A DNA stretch of 64,000 nt from an uncultured Eubacteriales bacterium (GCA_900542445.1 UQNN01000003.1:1-64000); one strand, 5' to 3'. Counted from the stretch's first letter, positions 25,801-34,664 are shown. Numbers and translations are program-made. Notes: generated from the sequence alone by a model not told the origin.

Positions 25801-26963
25801 CTGAGCTGAAGCTGGACGCAGGCGTTGAGGCTGTTGCGGTGGTCGCGCCCGATGCGCCCAAAACGACGGCCAAACCTGAAACGATCCCCGAATCCACCGA
25901 CGCCCCCGCGTCCGAGACCACCGCAGCGCCCGAAAATACCACCGAGGCGCAGGATGCCGCCATCCCCGATGAATATCTGGGCGCATGGTACGGCGTGAGC
26001 ATGGAAATGGAGGGCGTGTCCTATCCGCTGGCCGACATGGGCATGGATCTGACCATCACAATCGGCGCGGACGGCACGGCTGAAATGCACATGAACGGCG
26101 AAGGCGAGCGCATACAGTGCTCGATGCAGGACGGCGTGCTCACAGCGGACGGCGTGAGCTTCGCGCTGCAAGACAGCATGCTCGTCGTTTCCGAGGACGG
26201 CATGACCATGACGCTGAGCCGCGAGAAGCCCGAAGCCTCGGCTGCGTCCATACCGGTCATAGACGAGAGCGCCACAATCGACGATCTCAAGGGCGTCTGG
26301 GCGCTGGCGCACGTCACAATGGACGGCGTAACGCTGCCCGCAGAGGCCGCGGAAATGGCCGGCGATACGCTGGTCGTCTACGGCGACAGCTGCGATCTGA
26401 CGCTGCAGGGCATGACGGTGGACGGCCTGACCTGCAGCATGGACGGCTACGCGCTGCTCATTTCCATACTGGATGGCGAGGCCGCCGCCACTCTGCGCGA
26501 AGACGGCACGCTCTGTCTGGAGATGAGCGACGTTACACTCTGGTACGAGCGCACCGGCGACGCGCCCGAAATCACCGCGGAGCCCGTTTCTGAGGCCACA
26601 TCCGAACCGGCAGCCATGCCTGAACCCGCCGCCAGCGGCGCTGAAGCCATGATTGGTAAGAAGTACGTCATGACTGACGCAGATGTGAACGGCTACAACA
26701 TGACCGCTGCGCAGATGGGGAATTTGGAATACTCCATTTTGCTCCAGGAGGACGGTACGGTGACCTTTGTCATGGCGGGCTCAGACATTCCCGGCCTGAC
26801 TTGGGCCTACGGCAGGATTCCCACGGAGGCAGGCGAGACCGATGGCATCGTCATCGACTATTACACGCAGGCGCTGAACCTGGCGTCCACGGAGAAGGGC
26901 TTCGACATGGATTACTTTGGCTCCATGCTGATGCATTTTGCTCCCGAAGACTCCGCTCAATAA
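22806..26963 (+). CDS. Large secreted BspA-type leucine-rich repeat protein
   Basis: 1,385 residues with a signal peptide (cleavage after ALA, about residue 23). Residues about 45-370, 445-680 and 730-960 are BspA/LRR_5 repeats of the form (L)xxIGxxAFxxCxxL with SLTLPETV strands. A Thr/Pro/Ala-rich linker (about 1015-1050) precedes three copies of a beta-rich domain beginning GAWYG, GVWAL and GKKYV, about 95 residues each, resembling small lipocalin-like folds. There is no sortase motif or C-terminal membrane span, so attachment to the cell is unclear. BspA-type proteins mediate adhesion in gut bacteria. ATG 22806 and ATG 22809 both fit GGAGGT. Confidence 0.88.
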   Translation: MMKRSLISVLSLLMLVLCIPALAESTDWNYDANYAILRGYDGAGGDVVVPAEIDGFTVDVIGINVFKGDTITSLTLPETVLELRSNAVASCEKLTSVTLPQSLVVINRMNFFSCNALSEVTIPASVRYIGDTSFRFCDALRKITFEGVCPAIDMDCFSVLPDDAVAYVPDDQLEAYTAAFENAGSTVSVQPSGKNAVLVENNGYVEDEFDFDASTGTITSYNGYATYLAIPETIGGAPVKAIGPEAFARHAYLAFLELPEGLESIGDNAFYNCETLGRVRFPSTLKTIGSNAFYNAYKSSVLELTSVESIGNYAFYFAGLKGSLELPEGLKSIGENAFEACTNMGANLYLPSTLESIGSNAFKGDYNIQYIVLESPTAPMLGENVFAGCDYLYDIDLNAHGTRQEMQQWQAYVDALGLPCRVWRAQDPTAQSPEKGAYQYENRVLTEYTGTKTRIHPHLTVSKEPVVGLGDGVFKDSQTIEYFSVAHNDEFTTIGAESFMNSSLREVDLFDSVTTIGARAFANCAQLETLTLPDSLTTIGEGAMDGLTGLKKLVIKCDPALIPAGAFANMPNLSEVTVESGAIPAHMFEGSGVTALTLGAGVTEIGEKAFAGTALNAAELTNVTVIGAGAFEGSALERVRLSASASVGERAFANTKLKQLVIPTVGSFPLSAVEGTSAELRLPTDATDDQLAAWNETLKRPWYDPMLREGETSKFVKMPFEPTPAENFEFNPETGLISAYIGTDVDVVVPREIDGVTVVGFANYNAFHSCQDYTDSSVETNRTEWVHLRTLVLPETIKELPGMMLAYCQQLETFVCYAPLESTGGNQFMLCRSLNNVIFVNGVREIGNYAFDSAGPLGNLYFGEHLVKIGQQAFNFAGLTSFVADAESVEYGAFTECQNLTSLHFTSKMKSFGENCIINCPNLTEICFDGCDLTTSPMGLMMNVAPKLTVRVPEGMSEENLRHAQNCQSWSENPSEVTVSTEGCAHALPALPDVTAMLPELKLDAGVEAVAVVAPDAPKTTAKPETIPESTDAPASETTAAPENTTEAQDAAIPDEYLGAWYGVSMEMEGVSYPLADMGMDLTITIGADGTAEMHMNGEGERIQCSMQDGVLTADGVSFALQDSMLVVSEDGMTMTLSREKPEASAASIPVIDESATIDDLKGVWALAHVTMDGVTLPAEAAEMAGDTLVVYGDSCDLTLQGMTVDGLTCSMDGYALLISILDGEAAATLREDGTLCLEMSDVTLWYERTGDAPEITAEPVSEATSEPAAMPEPAASGAEAMIGKKYVMTDADVNGYNMTAAQMGNLEYSILLQEDGTVTFVMAGSDIPGLTWAYGRIPTEAGETDGIVIDYYTQALNLASTEKGFDMDYFGSMLMHFAPEDSAQ

Positions 26964-27057
26964 GCGTTTTTCCTCCCGCGCCGCTGAAAATGAGCGCGGC
27001 GGCGCGGTTCCCTTCGAGCTTTGATTCTCGCTGAATATTGAAGAGGAGGATTTTCTC

Positions 27058-27609
27058 ATGAAGAAAACCATCGCATTTTTGCTGATTGCGCTGCTGACGC
27101 TTTCCTTTTCCGCCGCCCTCGCCGATTCCGCTCCGAAGAGCAAGGAGGATCAGATGGTCGGTCTGGTGAAGGGCTTTCTGGAAGAGAATGAATTCCCCTA
27201 TGAATACGACGACTATACGTTTACGGTGCCCTTTGCCGTCGAGAACTCGATGGAATATGTCTACATGACGGTTTACATCTACGACGACATGCTGGCCGTG
27301 TCCGCGGATGCGCCGGTACAGGGAACTGGGGATGTCTTTGAAAAGATGGCGGTATTCGCCGCACTGGCCAATAACGAGATCTACTATGCGCAGTTCCGCG
27401 TGGAGCTCGACGCAGACAAGGTCTACGTCTCCTGCCGTTCCTGCAATCTGGTGGAGGACGTTATCCCCGGAGAAAACGAACTGTTTTATCTGTTCGCCAT
27501 GCCGCAGAGCTATATGGAGGACTACGGCGACGGCATCCTAGCGGTGCTCGACGGCGGCGATCCCTACAAGGCGTTTGAAGCCTGTCAGGCGGCGGTGGAT
27601 GCGCAATGA
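27058..27609 (+). CDS. Secreted YbjN-like protein
   Basis: 183 residues with a signal peptide (MKKTIAFLLIALLTLSFSAALA). The mature sequence, with VKGFLEENEFPYEYDDYTFTV and the later MAVFAALANNEIYYAQFRVELDADKVYVSC, matches the YbjN fold, related to type III secretion chaperones. YbjN proteins usually are cytoplasmic, so a secreted version is unusual. GAGGAGG precedes the ATG. Its stop overlaps the next gene start by 4 nt. Role unknown; the fold suggests protein binding. Confidence 0.7.
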   Translation: MKKTIAFLLIALLTLSFSAALADSAPKSKEDQMVGLVKGFLEENEFPYEYDDYTFTVPFAVENSMEYVYMTVYIYDDMLAVSADAPVQGTGDVFEKMAVFAALANNEIYYAQFRVELDADKVYVSCRSCNLVEDVIPGENELFYLFAMPQSYMEDYGDGILAVLDGGDPYKAFEACQAAVDAQ

Positions 27610-28121
27610 TGAACAGCACGAATCCATATCTGACTGCAAAGGCCTCCGCCAGAAAAAAAACGGATCCCCTCGTTGCGCTGGTCTGCGCCATCTTTGCGGC
27701 AGCGACCGCATCCTCGACGGTCAAGATGTTTTCGCAGGGGAAAACGCTGGCCGGCGTGATGGGTATTCTCATATTCGCCGCGCTCGCGACGCCGATCTTT
27801 CGCATTCTTCGCCGCGCATACCGCAGGGCCTGCGCGCACCGCATCGCGGGAGTGCTGCTCCCGCTGACGGAGGAAAGCCTGACCTTTGAGCGGCTCGGAA
27901 CCGTCCTCTCCTCCGGCAATGCCCTTGAGCAGCTCCAATCGCTCATCGGCAAAGGATACCTGCAGAATCTGAGGATCGACTCGGAAAATCGCACGGTAGG
28001 ACTGTATATACCCGAGGGCGCTCTCGTGCAGTGGGTCTGCGCAAGCTGCGGCGCGAAAAACCGCGCCCGAAGGGGTGGCCCCATGCGCTGCAAATACTGC
28101 GACCAACCGCGCGGGCAATGA
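27606..28121 (+). CDS. Membrane protein with C-terminal zinc ribbon
   Basis: 171 residues with two hydrophobic spans (about 22-42 and 48-70), a middle region containing LEQLQSLIGKGYLQNLRID that resembles a short winged-helix/PCI-like segment, and a zinc ribbon at the end (CASCG..CKYC). Coupled by a 4-nt overlap to the YbjN-like gene. I do not recognise the family, but zinc-ribbon membrane proteins recur in the two following genes, which suggests a shared membrane-associated complex. Confidence 0.6.
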   Translation: MMNSTNPYLTAKASARKKTDPLVALVCAIFAAATASSTVKMFSQGKTLAGVMGILIFAALATPIFRILRRAYRRACAHRIAGVLLPLTEESLTFERLGTVLSSGNALEQLQSLIGKGYLQNLRIDSENRTVGLYIPEGALVQWVCASCGAKNRARRGGPMRCKYCDQPRGQ

Positions 28122-28368
28122 CGGAATACTGGGCCTAAGGCCGCACCGCCAAATTCGGCGGCGCCTCCGGCACTGTCTTTTCCGCCGCCTGCGGCATGCG
28201 GATTCCTCGTTTTGCATCCAATAGGCCTTCGAAATCTGCATTTGCATTCGACAAAAAAAATCGCCATCCGGTAGCCGCATTTGCCTGCCTTAACGACCTG
28301 ACGAAAGGAAGTGCCGCCGAGTGCACGCGGCGCGGACGGAATCATTTTGAACGAAAGAAGGACGAGCC

Positions 28369-29652
28369 ATGAATACTGTCAGTTATAATTGCCCATGCTG
28401 CGGCGGTCCGCTCAAGTTCAGCGGAGAAAGCGGCAAGCTGGAATGTACCGCCTGCGGCAACCATTACGAGCCGGAAGCGCTGGAAATGATGACTCCCGAT
28501 GAAAGCGGCGACGAGATCACCTTCGCCAACGACGCCAAACGCTTCGACACAGGCGAGGCGGGCATGCGGGCCTATCTCTGCAAGAACTGCGGCGCAGAAC
28601 TGATGGCGGATGAGACCACCACCGCCGCCGAATGTCCGTACTGCGGCAGCCCCACGATCCTGCCCGACCGCATCGAGGGCGGCGTGAAGCCGGAAAAGGT
28701 GATTCCCTTCGTCGTGACGAAGGAGCAGGCGCAGAAGCAGTTCGAGGACTACTTCAAGGGGAAAAAGCTGCTGCCCAACGTCTTTCTGAACAGCCGCAAC
28801 CGCATTTCGGAGATGCGCCGGCTGTACGTTCCTTACTGGCTTTTCAGCTGCGACGCGTGCGCCGATATGGTGTACGACGCGGAAAAGGTCCGCACGGAGC
28901 AAAAGGGCGAGTGGGAAATTACCCGCACGAAGCACTACCTTGTGCGCCGCAAAGGCGGCATGCGCTTTGAAGACATTCCGGTGGACGGCAGCGTCAAGAT
29001 GGACGACAAGCTCACCGAATCGCTTGAACCCTACGATTTGAGCGCCGCGATTCCCTTCCAGAGCGCCGTTCTGGCCGGAGCCATGGCGGATCACGCGGAC
29101 GCGGACTGCGACGCGTGCGAAAAGCGCGCCGTGGAGCGTGTGGAGCACAGCGTCGAACAGACCATGCTCGACACCGTGAGGGACTATGACACGGTCAACG
29201 AGCGCAACAGGCGCATCACTACGGAGCGCGGCAGTGCGACACCCGCGCTGCTGCCTGTGTGGCTGATGACAACCGTAAAGGAAGGCAAAACCTATACCTT
29301 CGCCGTCAACGGTCAGACCGGCAAGCTGACGTGCGACGTGCCCGCCGACAAGAAGAAATCCCTGCTGTGGGGCGGCGGCGTGTTCGCCGGAATCCTTGGC
29401 GTCGCCGCGCTGATTCTTGCGCTGATGGATGCGCTGGGCAGCGGTTCGCTGCTGATCTGCGCGGTGGTTGCGGCCATCATCGCGCTGGCGGTCGTCGGTG
29501 CGCTGAAGGGGCAGCTGAAGCAGGCGGCGCAGCAGAGCGCGGCGGGCGGCTATATCCGGGAGGGGTCCTTCCGCCTGGATGTGAACGCCGACCATTTTCT
29601 CTATGAAAGCACGACGAAGCGGAAGATTGAAAACAACACGCAGAAAAAATAA
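28369..29652 (+). CDS. Zinc-ribbon membrane protein, YdjG-like
   Basis: 427 residues. Two N-terminal TFIIB-type zinc ribbons (CPCCG..CTACG, residues 8-31, and CKNCG..CPYCG, about 68-91), a conserved cytoplasmic region (VIPFVVTKEQAQKQFEDYF, YVPYWLFSCD) and two membrane spans near residues 340-385. This is the layout of B. subtilis YdjG/YdjH, which recruit the SPFH protein YdjI to the membrane in the envelope-stress operon pspA-ydjGHI. The next gene encodes a YdjI-like protein 14 bp away, as expected. No pspA homologue is present here. GAAGGA precedes the ATG. Confidence 0.8.
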   Translation: MNTVSYNCPCCGGPLKFSGESGKLECTACGNHYEPEALEMMTPDESGDEITFANDAKRFDTGEAGMRAYLCKNCGAELMADETTTAAECPYCGSPTILPDRIEGGVKPEKVIPFVVTKEQAQKQFEDYFKGKKLLPNVFLNSRNRISEMRRLYVPYWLFSCDACADMVYDAEKVRTEQKGEWEITRTKHYLVRRKGGMRFEDIPVDGSVKMDDKLTESLEPYDLSAAIPFQSAVLAGAMADHADADCDACEKRAVERVEHSVEQTMLDTVRDYDTVNERNRRITTERGSATPALLPVWLMTTVKEGKTYTFAVNGQTGKLTCDVPADKKKSLLWGGGVFAGILGVAALILALMDALGSGSLLICAVVAAIIALAVVGALKGQLKQAAQQSAAGGYIREGSFRLDVNADHFLYESTTKRKIENNTQKK

Positions 29653-29666
29653 CAGGAGGAATCGCT

Positions 29667-31007
29667 ATGGGATTGATTGCGGCTGCATGGAACGCGGCGG
29701 GCGGCACGCTGGCCAGCCAATGGAAAGAGTATTTTTATGTGGATTCCCTGCCGGACAACGTGCTGGCGACGAAAGCAGAGAAAAAGGTAAAAGCCCGCTT
29801 CGGCGGCAGCCGACGTGAGGACGACAACGTCATTTCGGACGGCAGCGTCGTCGCCGTGGCCGACGGCCAGTGCATGATGATCGTGGATCAGGGGAAAATC
29901 GTCGATTTCTGCGCCGAGCCGGGCGAGTATGTCTTTGAACAGGGCGGCGAACCCAGCATCTTCTACGGGCCGTTCAATGGCGAGAAGATGAAAGCCGTTT
30001 TGAAAACCACCTTCGACCGCCTTTCCTTCGGCGGTCAGGCCGGCAGGGATCAGCGGGTCTATTTCTTCAACACCAAGGAGATCCTGGGCAACAAATACGG
30101 AACGCCCAGCCCGGTTCCCTTCCGCGTGGTGGACGGCAATATCGGTCTGGACGTGGATATTTCCATTCGCTGTTTCGGCGAATACAGCTATCGCGTGACC
30201 AACCCGATGCTGTTTTACACCCATGTCTGCGGCAATGTGGAGGGCGACTACACGCGCGAGCAGATCGACAGCCAGCTCAAAAGCGAACTGCTGACTGCGC
30301 TTCAGCCCGCGTTCGCAAAGATTTCCGAGAAGGGCGTCCGCTACAGCGCGCTGCCGGGGCACACCACGGAGATCGCCGCCGCGCTCAACGACGTGCTCTC
30401 CGAAAAGTGGGCGAATCTGCGCGGCGTGGAGATCGTGTCCTTTGGCATAAACTCCGTCAAAGCCTCCGAAGAGGACGAGGCGATGATCAAGGAGCTGCAA
30501 AAGAACGCCGTTTTCCGCAACGCGAACATGGCGGCGGCGCATCTGGTGAGCGCGCAGGCGCAAGCCATGCAGGACGCCGCGAAAAACCAGGGCGGCGCGT
30601 TCACCGGCTTCATGGGCATGAATATGATGGCCCAGCAAGGCGGCGGAATCAATGCGGCACAGCTGTTCCAGATGGGCGCGCAGCAGCAGGCGCAGGCTCC
30701 GCAGCAGAGCGCGCCGGTTCAGCCGGGCGCGAACGCCTGGAAGTGCGCCTGCGGCGCGACAGCCACCGTCAAGTTCTGCCCAGAATGCGGCGCGAAAAAG
30801 CCCGAACCCCAGCCCGCGGCAGGCTGGACGTGTTCCTGCGGCGCGGTCAACACCGGCAAATTCTGTTCGGAATGCGGCGCGAAGCGCCCGGCAGGCGCGC
30901 CGGTCTACCGCTGCGACAAGTGCGGCTGGCAGCCCGCCGATCCGGCGCATCCGCCGAAATTCTGCCCGGAATGCGGCGATTCGTTCGACGAGAGTGACCG
31001 TGTATAA
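29667..31007 (+). CDS. ydjI: SPFH-domain / virion-core-like protein, YdjI-like
   Basis: 446 residues. The first 300 residues are the YdjI/virion core type SPFH domain (GLIAAAWNAAGGTLASQW, GEYVFEQGGEPSIFYGPF, VRYSALPGHTTEIAAALN). Three zinc ribbons follow at the C terminus (CACG..CPEC, CSCG..CSEC, CDKC..CPEC). YdjI-type proteins assemble at the membrane with the zinc-ribbon membrane protein encoded just upstream; the pair is linked to membrane-stress tolerance in Bacillus. AGGAGG lies 8 nt before the ATG. Confidence 0.88.
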   Translation: MGLIAAAWNAAGGTLASQWKEYFYVDSLPDNVLATKAEKKVKARFGGSRREDDNVISDGSVVAVADGQCMMIVDQGKIVDFCAEPGEYVFEQGGEPSIFYGPFNGEKMKAVLKTTFDRLSFGGQAGRDQRVYFFNTKEILGNKYGTPSPVPFRVVDGNIGLDVDISIRCFGEYSYRVTNPMLFYTHVCGNVEGDYTREQIDSQLKSELLTALQPAFAKISEKGVRYSALPGHTTEIAAALNDVLSEKWANLRGVEIVSFGINSVKASEEDEAMIKELQKNAVFRNANMAAAHLVSAQAQAMQDAAKNQGGAFTGFMGMNMMAQQGGGINAAQLFQMGAQQQAQAPQQSAPVQPGANAWKCACGATATVKFCPECGAKKPEPQPAAGWTCSCGAVNTGKFCSECGAKRPAGAPVYRCDKCGWQPADPAHPPKFCPECGDSFDESDRV

Positions 31008-31146
31008 TGAATGCCGATCTGCTTTTACGCTGTTCTGATTATGGAGAAGGTAAAAGAACGAATGCTCCAACGCAATTAACAGTGCGTCTTATGCTCATAT
31101 AGAAAGCTGTGGATGCTCCGAACGCTCTAAACCACTTGCTTCTCAG

Positions 31147-31173
31147 CCTGCGATTGTTTTCGCAGGTTTTTTT
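31147..31173 (+). terminator. Terminator after the YdjI-like gene
   Basis: CCTGCGA pairs with TCGCAGG around TTGTTT, followed by TTTTTTT. The remaining gap to 31708 holds no supported gene; its DnaA-box-like motifs are listed separately. Confidence 0.75.
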
Positions 31174-31425
31174 GTCCGCTTTTCTTTGTCAGGCAGGCGT
31201 GTTTCTTTCCGCTTTCAGGCCCCTGCCGGGTTTTATAAAAGCGAAGAAAGCGCCGTACAAAGACGCCAATCTGGTTTATCCTTATAAAATGGACGGCGAT
31301 GTTCTTCCTGCCCATACGGAGCAGCTGCGCTGCGACTACGCAAATATCCCCGTACCGTTTTGAAAACATCTGCAATCGAAGAAAATATCTGATTTTCCGT
31401 TCTTTTGGGAATCCTGTTTTTCCTT

Positions 31426-31707
31426 TGTTTTCAACAGTTTCTCCACAGATATTTCCCTGTTTTCAACAGCTTTTCCCACAATGTTATCCACATTATCCGA
31501 TATTTTCGGCCTTTAAGCGTGAAAGATCCCCTTCGCTTTTCCCCTCAGGATCTGCGGGTTTGCACGCTTTTAGGGCGGTTGTTTTTTCCCTGTTTTGCAC
31601 AGGCTGTCCACAGGTTTTCCCACATTGCCCACAGGTTTTCCACAAGTTTTCCCCATTCATAGCAAAACCCGGAGACGTTCAACGCCTCCGGGCTTTTTTT
31701 ATCCACA
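31426..31707 (+). other. Cluster of DnaA-box-like motifs, all in one direction
   Basis: Two perfect TTATCCACA boxes (31484-31492 and 31699-31707). One-mismatch boxes: TTCTCCACA (31439), TTTTGCACA (31593), TTTTCCACA (31636). Two-mismatch boxes: TTTCCCACA (31472 and 31616), TTGCCCACA (31625), CTGTCCACA (31604). All read on the + strand. Two direct repeats TGTTTTCAACAG (31426 and 31458, 32 bp apart) each precede a box. This density is typical of oriC or a DnaA-titration region; dnaA and dnaN are not adjacent, and flanking operons converge rather than diverge. Confidence 0.65.
31668..31700. terminator. Bidirectional terminator after the peptidoglycan-binding protein gene
   Basis: CCCGGAG and CTCCGGG close a hairpin with TTTTTTT on the + strand and GTTTT on the minus strand. 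Its T run overlaps the last perfect DnaA box. Confidence 0.7.
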
Positions 31708-31708
31708 A

Positions 31709-34483
31709 TCAGTAATTCGTGCCATAGAGCTTATTCTGGGTATTCTTGCCTGCGATGCCGTCCACAGAAAGCCCCACGTCCTTCTGATAAGCGCGCACCG
31801 CGTCATACGTCCACTTGCCGTAAATGCCGTCGGCGGTGCGGACATAACTCTTATACCCCGCGTCGATGAGCGCCTGCTGCAATCTCTTCACCGCGTCGCC
31901 CTTGCATCCCCAATACAGCAGACGATAACCGGTGCTGCTCGACGACGAAGAGGACGAGCCGGACGCCGGACGCGCGGAAGACGAATAGAGGAGCTGCTGC
32001 GTGCCGGGATCGGCAACGCCGGTGACGGCCAGGCCGTTGCGGCTCTGGAAGCTGCGCACGGCGCGATAGGTATTGCTGCCGAAGTAGCCATCCACAGAAC
32101 CGCTGAGGTAGCCAAGCGCTTTCAGTCGGCGCTGAAGCGGCACAACATTGGCGTTATAGCGATTGGAGCGGGAAAGCGTATCATAGCTGTCCGGAGAATA
32201 GCCGGAAGCCGCCTTCGCCTGCGACGAATAGAGCAGCTGCTGCGTCGCGCTATCGGCCTTGCCCGTAACAGCCAATCCGTTGACAGACTGGAACCAGCGC
32301 ACGGCGCGCTGCGTGCCGCTGCCGAAGATACCATCCACACGGATGGTATAATAGCCCAAATCCTTGAGACGCTGCTGGAGCGTGTAAATGAGCGCCATGC
32401 CGCGATCGCCGCGCACCAGCGTCGGATACGTCTCGCCGCTCTCCTGATAGCCGATTGCGCTGACAGAGTAGAGTTCTTTCTGCGTCAGCTTGCCGGCCAT
32501 GCCGTCCACACTCAGACCGTTGGCAGATTGGAACAGCCGCACGGCGGAAACCACGCTGTCGTTATAATAATTCGTCGCGGAAATCGGGTAACCGAGTTCA
32601 GCCAGACGGCTGGTCACCGCATACACGCCGTCGCCGCGGCTGCCGCGCTTGAGCAGGGTGTAATACGGCGTGCCGCCGACCGTCACATCCACAGTATAAG
32701 AGAGGGTGTTGCCCGCACCATAATACACGGTCAGCGTGAGGCGCGTGCCCTGTCCATAGGTATGCGGCAGGGTGAAGCGGACAATGCCGCGGCTGTCCGC
32801 AACGAGCGTCTGCTCATAATCGTCAGCTTTGAGGTGAACGGTTACGCCCGCAGTCGTCTTGGCGACGACGGTCAGGCTGTTGTTGTAAACCTGATCGACA
32901 TCCAATGCGGGCTTGGTCGCCGTGCCCGTGACGACAAACGTGCCCTGCATGGTCACGCGGCTGGCTTCGTCGCCGACGTATTCCGCGCTGACGGCGGTAT
33001 ACGTACCCGCCGTGCGTTCGAGCTGCACGGTAAACGCGCCGTTCGCGTCGCTGGTGACAATCGCGCTGCTGCCGCCGTCCGGCACGGTGGAAATCGCAAT
33101 ACGCTCATTCGGTTTGGCCGTGCCGCTGACCGTGAGCTTGTTTTCGCCCGGCGTCACGCCCGCGATGGCGATGTTTACATTCTGCTCGGTCACGTTCAGG
33201 TTTTCAATCACCGTCGCGGATACGCCCGCCTGAGACGGCGCGTAATCGACGGAGACGGTATACGTGCCCGCCGCGAGATTTTCAAAGCTGACCCTGCCGA
33301 CGCCCGCCGCAATCGCGCGTGTATCTCTGATCTGGCCATTTTGCAGCAGAGAAACCGCGACATTCAGCGGGCTGGCCGCCGTTACGTCCACGTCGATGCG
33401 CTTCACGCCGGCCGCCGCCGTGGCTGTGATAGCTTGCGCAACCGCCTTATTTTCAACAGTCAGGCCGGTAATCGTCTTGTTGCCCGCAGACGAATCCGCA
33501 TAAGCGATCACCAGCGTGTATGTACCCGCTGCAAGCTCGGTGAACGTCGCCTGGCCGCCGACGATTTTCGCCGTCTGCGCCTTGCCCGCCGCGTCAAGCA
33601 GCGTGGCCACCATGTCCTTATCCGCAGCGTTGGTGACCGTCACAGACAGCGTCTGCCCGTTGACGGAAGCCGTCGCTTCAATCTGAGAAGGCGCGGGCGT
33701 CGGCGCGCCCGCCGCCGTTACATCCACGCTTCCGGTATACGCCTGAACGTTGAACACAGGCGTGGTGTAATCCACCTTAACCTTGTACGTGCCCGTAGCG
33801 AGGTTTTCAAATTTGGCCAGGCCGCCGCCGTTTTGCAGCGTCTTGACCTCCGTGCTGCCGTCTGGCTTGGTGAGCGTGACCGTCAGTTCCAGCGCGCTGC
33901 CGCCGTATACATCGACCTCCAGCGTGCCTTCGCCCGCATACAAGCCGACGGTAAACGCGTTAGCGGTCGGCTGAGGCGTGGGGCTGTCGCTCGGCTTCGG
34001 GGTAATTTTCTCCGCCGGCGCGCTGCTCTCCGTCGGCTTGGGCGTAATCGCTTCGGACGGCTTGGGCGTCTGCTCCGCTGCGGTGACGGCAATATTTTCC
34101 TGCCACGCGGATTCCTTTTCCGTAGGCGATTTGACGTACTGCGCGATCACGGCATACTGCCCGGCTTTCAAGCCCGTAAACTGAACGACCGCGCTGCCCG
34201 ACGCGGACAGCGTAACCGTCTGCGAAGCAACGTCCTCCTCGTCCATCGTCGTCAAATCGACCGTCACATTCTGCCCGACCGTGCCCGTCAGTTCGACCTC
34301 CAACGTACCGTTGCCGGGGGTAATGCGCGTCAATTTGAGCGCCGCGCGGGTCGGTTCGCTCAGCGTGGCCTCCATCAAGGCGATACCCGTATCCTCCGCC
34401 AAAACAGCAGGTGCAGCGGAAGCGGCAAGCAGGCACACCGCCAATGCCGTCGCGATTTTACGCTTCACTGTATTTTGATCCAT
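31709..34483 (-). CDS. Secreted protein with four peptidoglycan-binding domains
   Basis: 924 residues from ATG 34483, chosen because GGAGGG lies 8 nt upstream. A signal peptide ends near AVLA. The first 600 residues are beta-rich repeats (GTLEVELTG, NLAAGTYTVSVDY type modules) with a Pro/Thr-rich linker (TPKPTESSAPAEKITPKPS). Four PG_binding_1 domains follow from about residue 640 (DGMAGKLTQKELY, DGIFGSGTQRAV, DGYFGSNTYRAV, DGIYGKWTYDAV). It should bind the cell wall non-covalently. No hydrolase domain is visible. It converges on the + strand genes to its left. Confidence 0.88.
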   Translation of the reverse strand: MDQNTVKRKIATALAVCLLAASAAPAVLAEDTGIALMEATLSEPTRAALKLTRITPGNGTLEVELTGTVGQNVTVDLTTMDEEDVASQTVTLSASGSAVVQFTGLKAGQYAVIAQYVKSPTEKESAWQENIAVTAAEQTPKPSEAITPKPTESSAPAEKITPKPSDSPTPQPTANAFTVGLYAGEGTLEVDVYGGSALELTVTLTKPDGSTEVKTLQNGGGLAKFENLATGTYKVKVDYTTPVFNVQAYTGSVDVTAAGAPTPAPSQIEATASVNGQTLSVTVTNAADKDMVATLLDAAGKAQTAKIVGGQATFTELAAGTYTLVIAYADSSAGNKTITGLTVENKAVAQAITATAAAGVKRIDVDVTAASPLNVAVSLLQNGQIRDTRAIAAGVGRVSFENLAAGTYTVSVDYAPSQAGVSATVIENLNVTEQNVNIAIAGVTPGENKLTVSGTAKPNERIAISTVPDGGSSAIVTSDANGAFTVQLERTAGTYTAVSAEYVGDEASRVTMQGTFVVTGTATKPALDVDQVYNNSLTVVAKTTAGVTVHLKADDYEQTLVADSRGIVRFTLPHTYGQGTRLTLTVYYGAGNTLSYTVDVTVGGTPYYTLLKRGSRGDGVYAVTSRLAELGYPISATNYYNDSVVSAVRLFQSANGLSVDGMAGKLTQKELYSVSAIGYQESGETYPTLVRGDRGMALIYTLQQRLKDLGYYTIRVDGIFGSGTQRAVRWFQSVNGLAVTGKADSATQQLLYSSQAKAASGYSPDSYDTLSRSNRYNANVVPLQRRLKALGYLSGSVDGYFGSNTYRAVRSFQSRNGLAVTGVADPGTQQLLYSSSARPASGSSSSSSSSTGYRLLYWGCKGDAVKRLQQALIDAGYKSYVRTADGIYGKWTYDAVRAYQKDVGLSVDGIAGKNTQNKLYGTNY

Positions 34484-34635
34484 CCTGATTCCCTCCATGA
34501 CGAAAATCCCTTCAAACTCTATGGCATCATCTTATCACTTTTTCCGAGATTATGCAACCGACGACGCCTTCATGCGGCCTTTGCATACAGGACGAACAAG
34601 CGCCCCCGTTTCTTCCCGATTCATGGAAATTTTTA

Positions 34636-34664
34636 TTGATTTTACGCTTCTTCCCATGTATGAT
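34636..34664 (+). promoter_or_regulatory. Promoter of the flavin reductase gene
   Basis: TTGATT (34636-34641), 17-bp spacer, TATGAT (34659-34664), 60 bp upstream of the start codon. Confidence 0.6.

Noticed and set aside
31376..31708. Calling this gap the replication origin outright
   Set aside because: DnaA boxes are convincing, but dnaA and dnaN are not adjacent, the flanking operons converge and GC skew could not be computed. Reported as a box cluster only.
31595..34639. Arg-rich 1,014-codon frame antisense to the peptidoglycan-binding protein gene
   Set aside because: Composition is typical of an antisense shadow and the minus strand gene has a signal peptide and four PG-binding domains.
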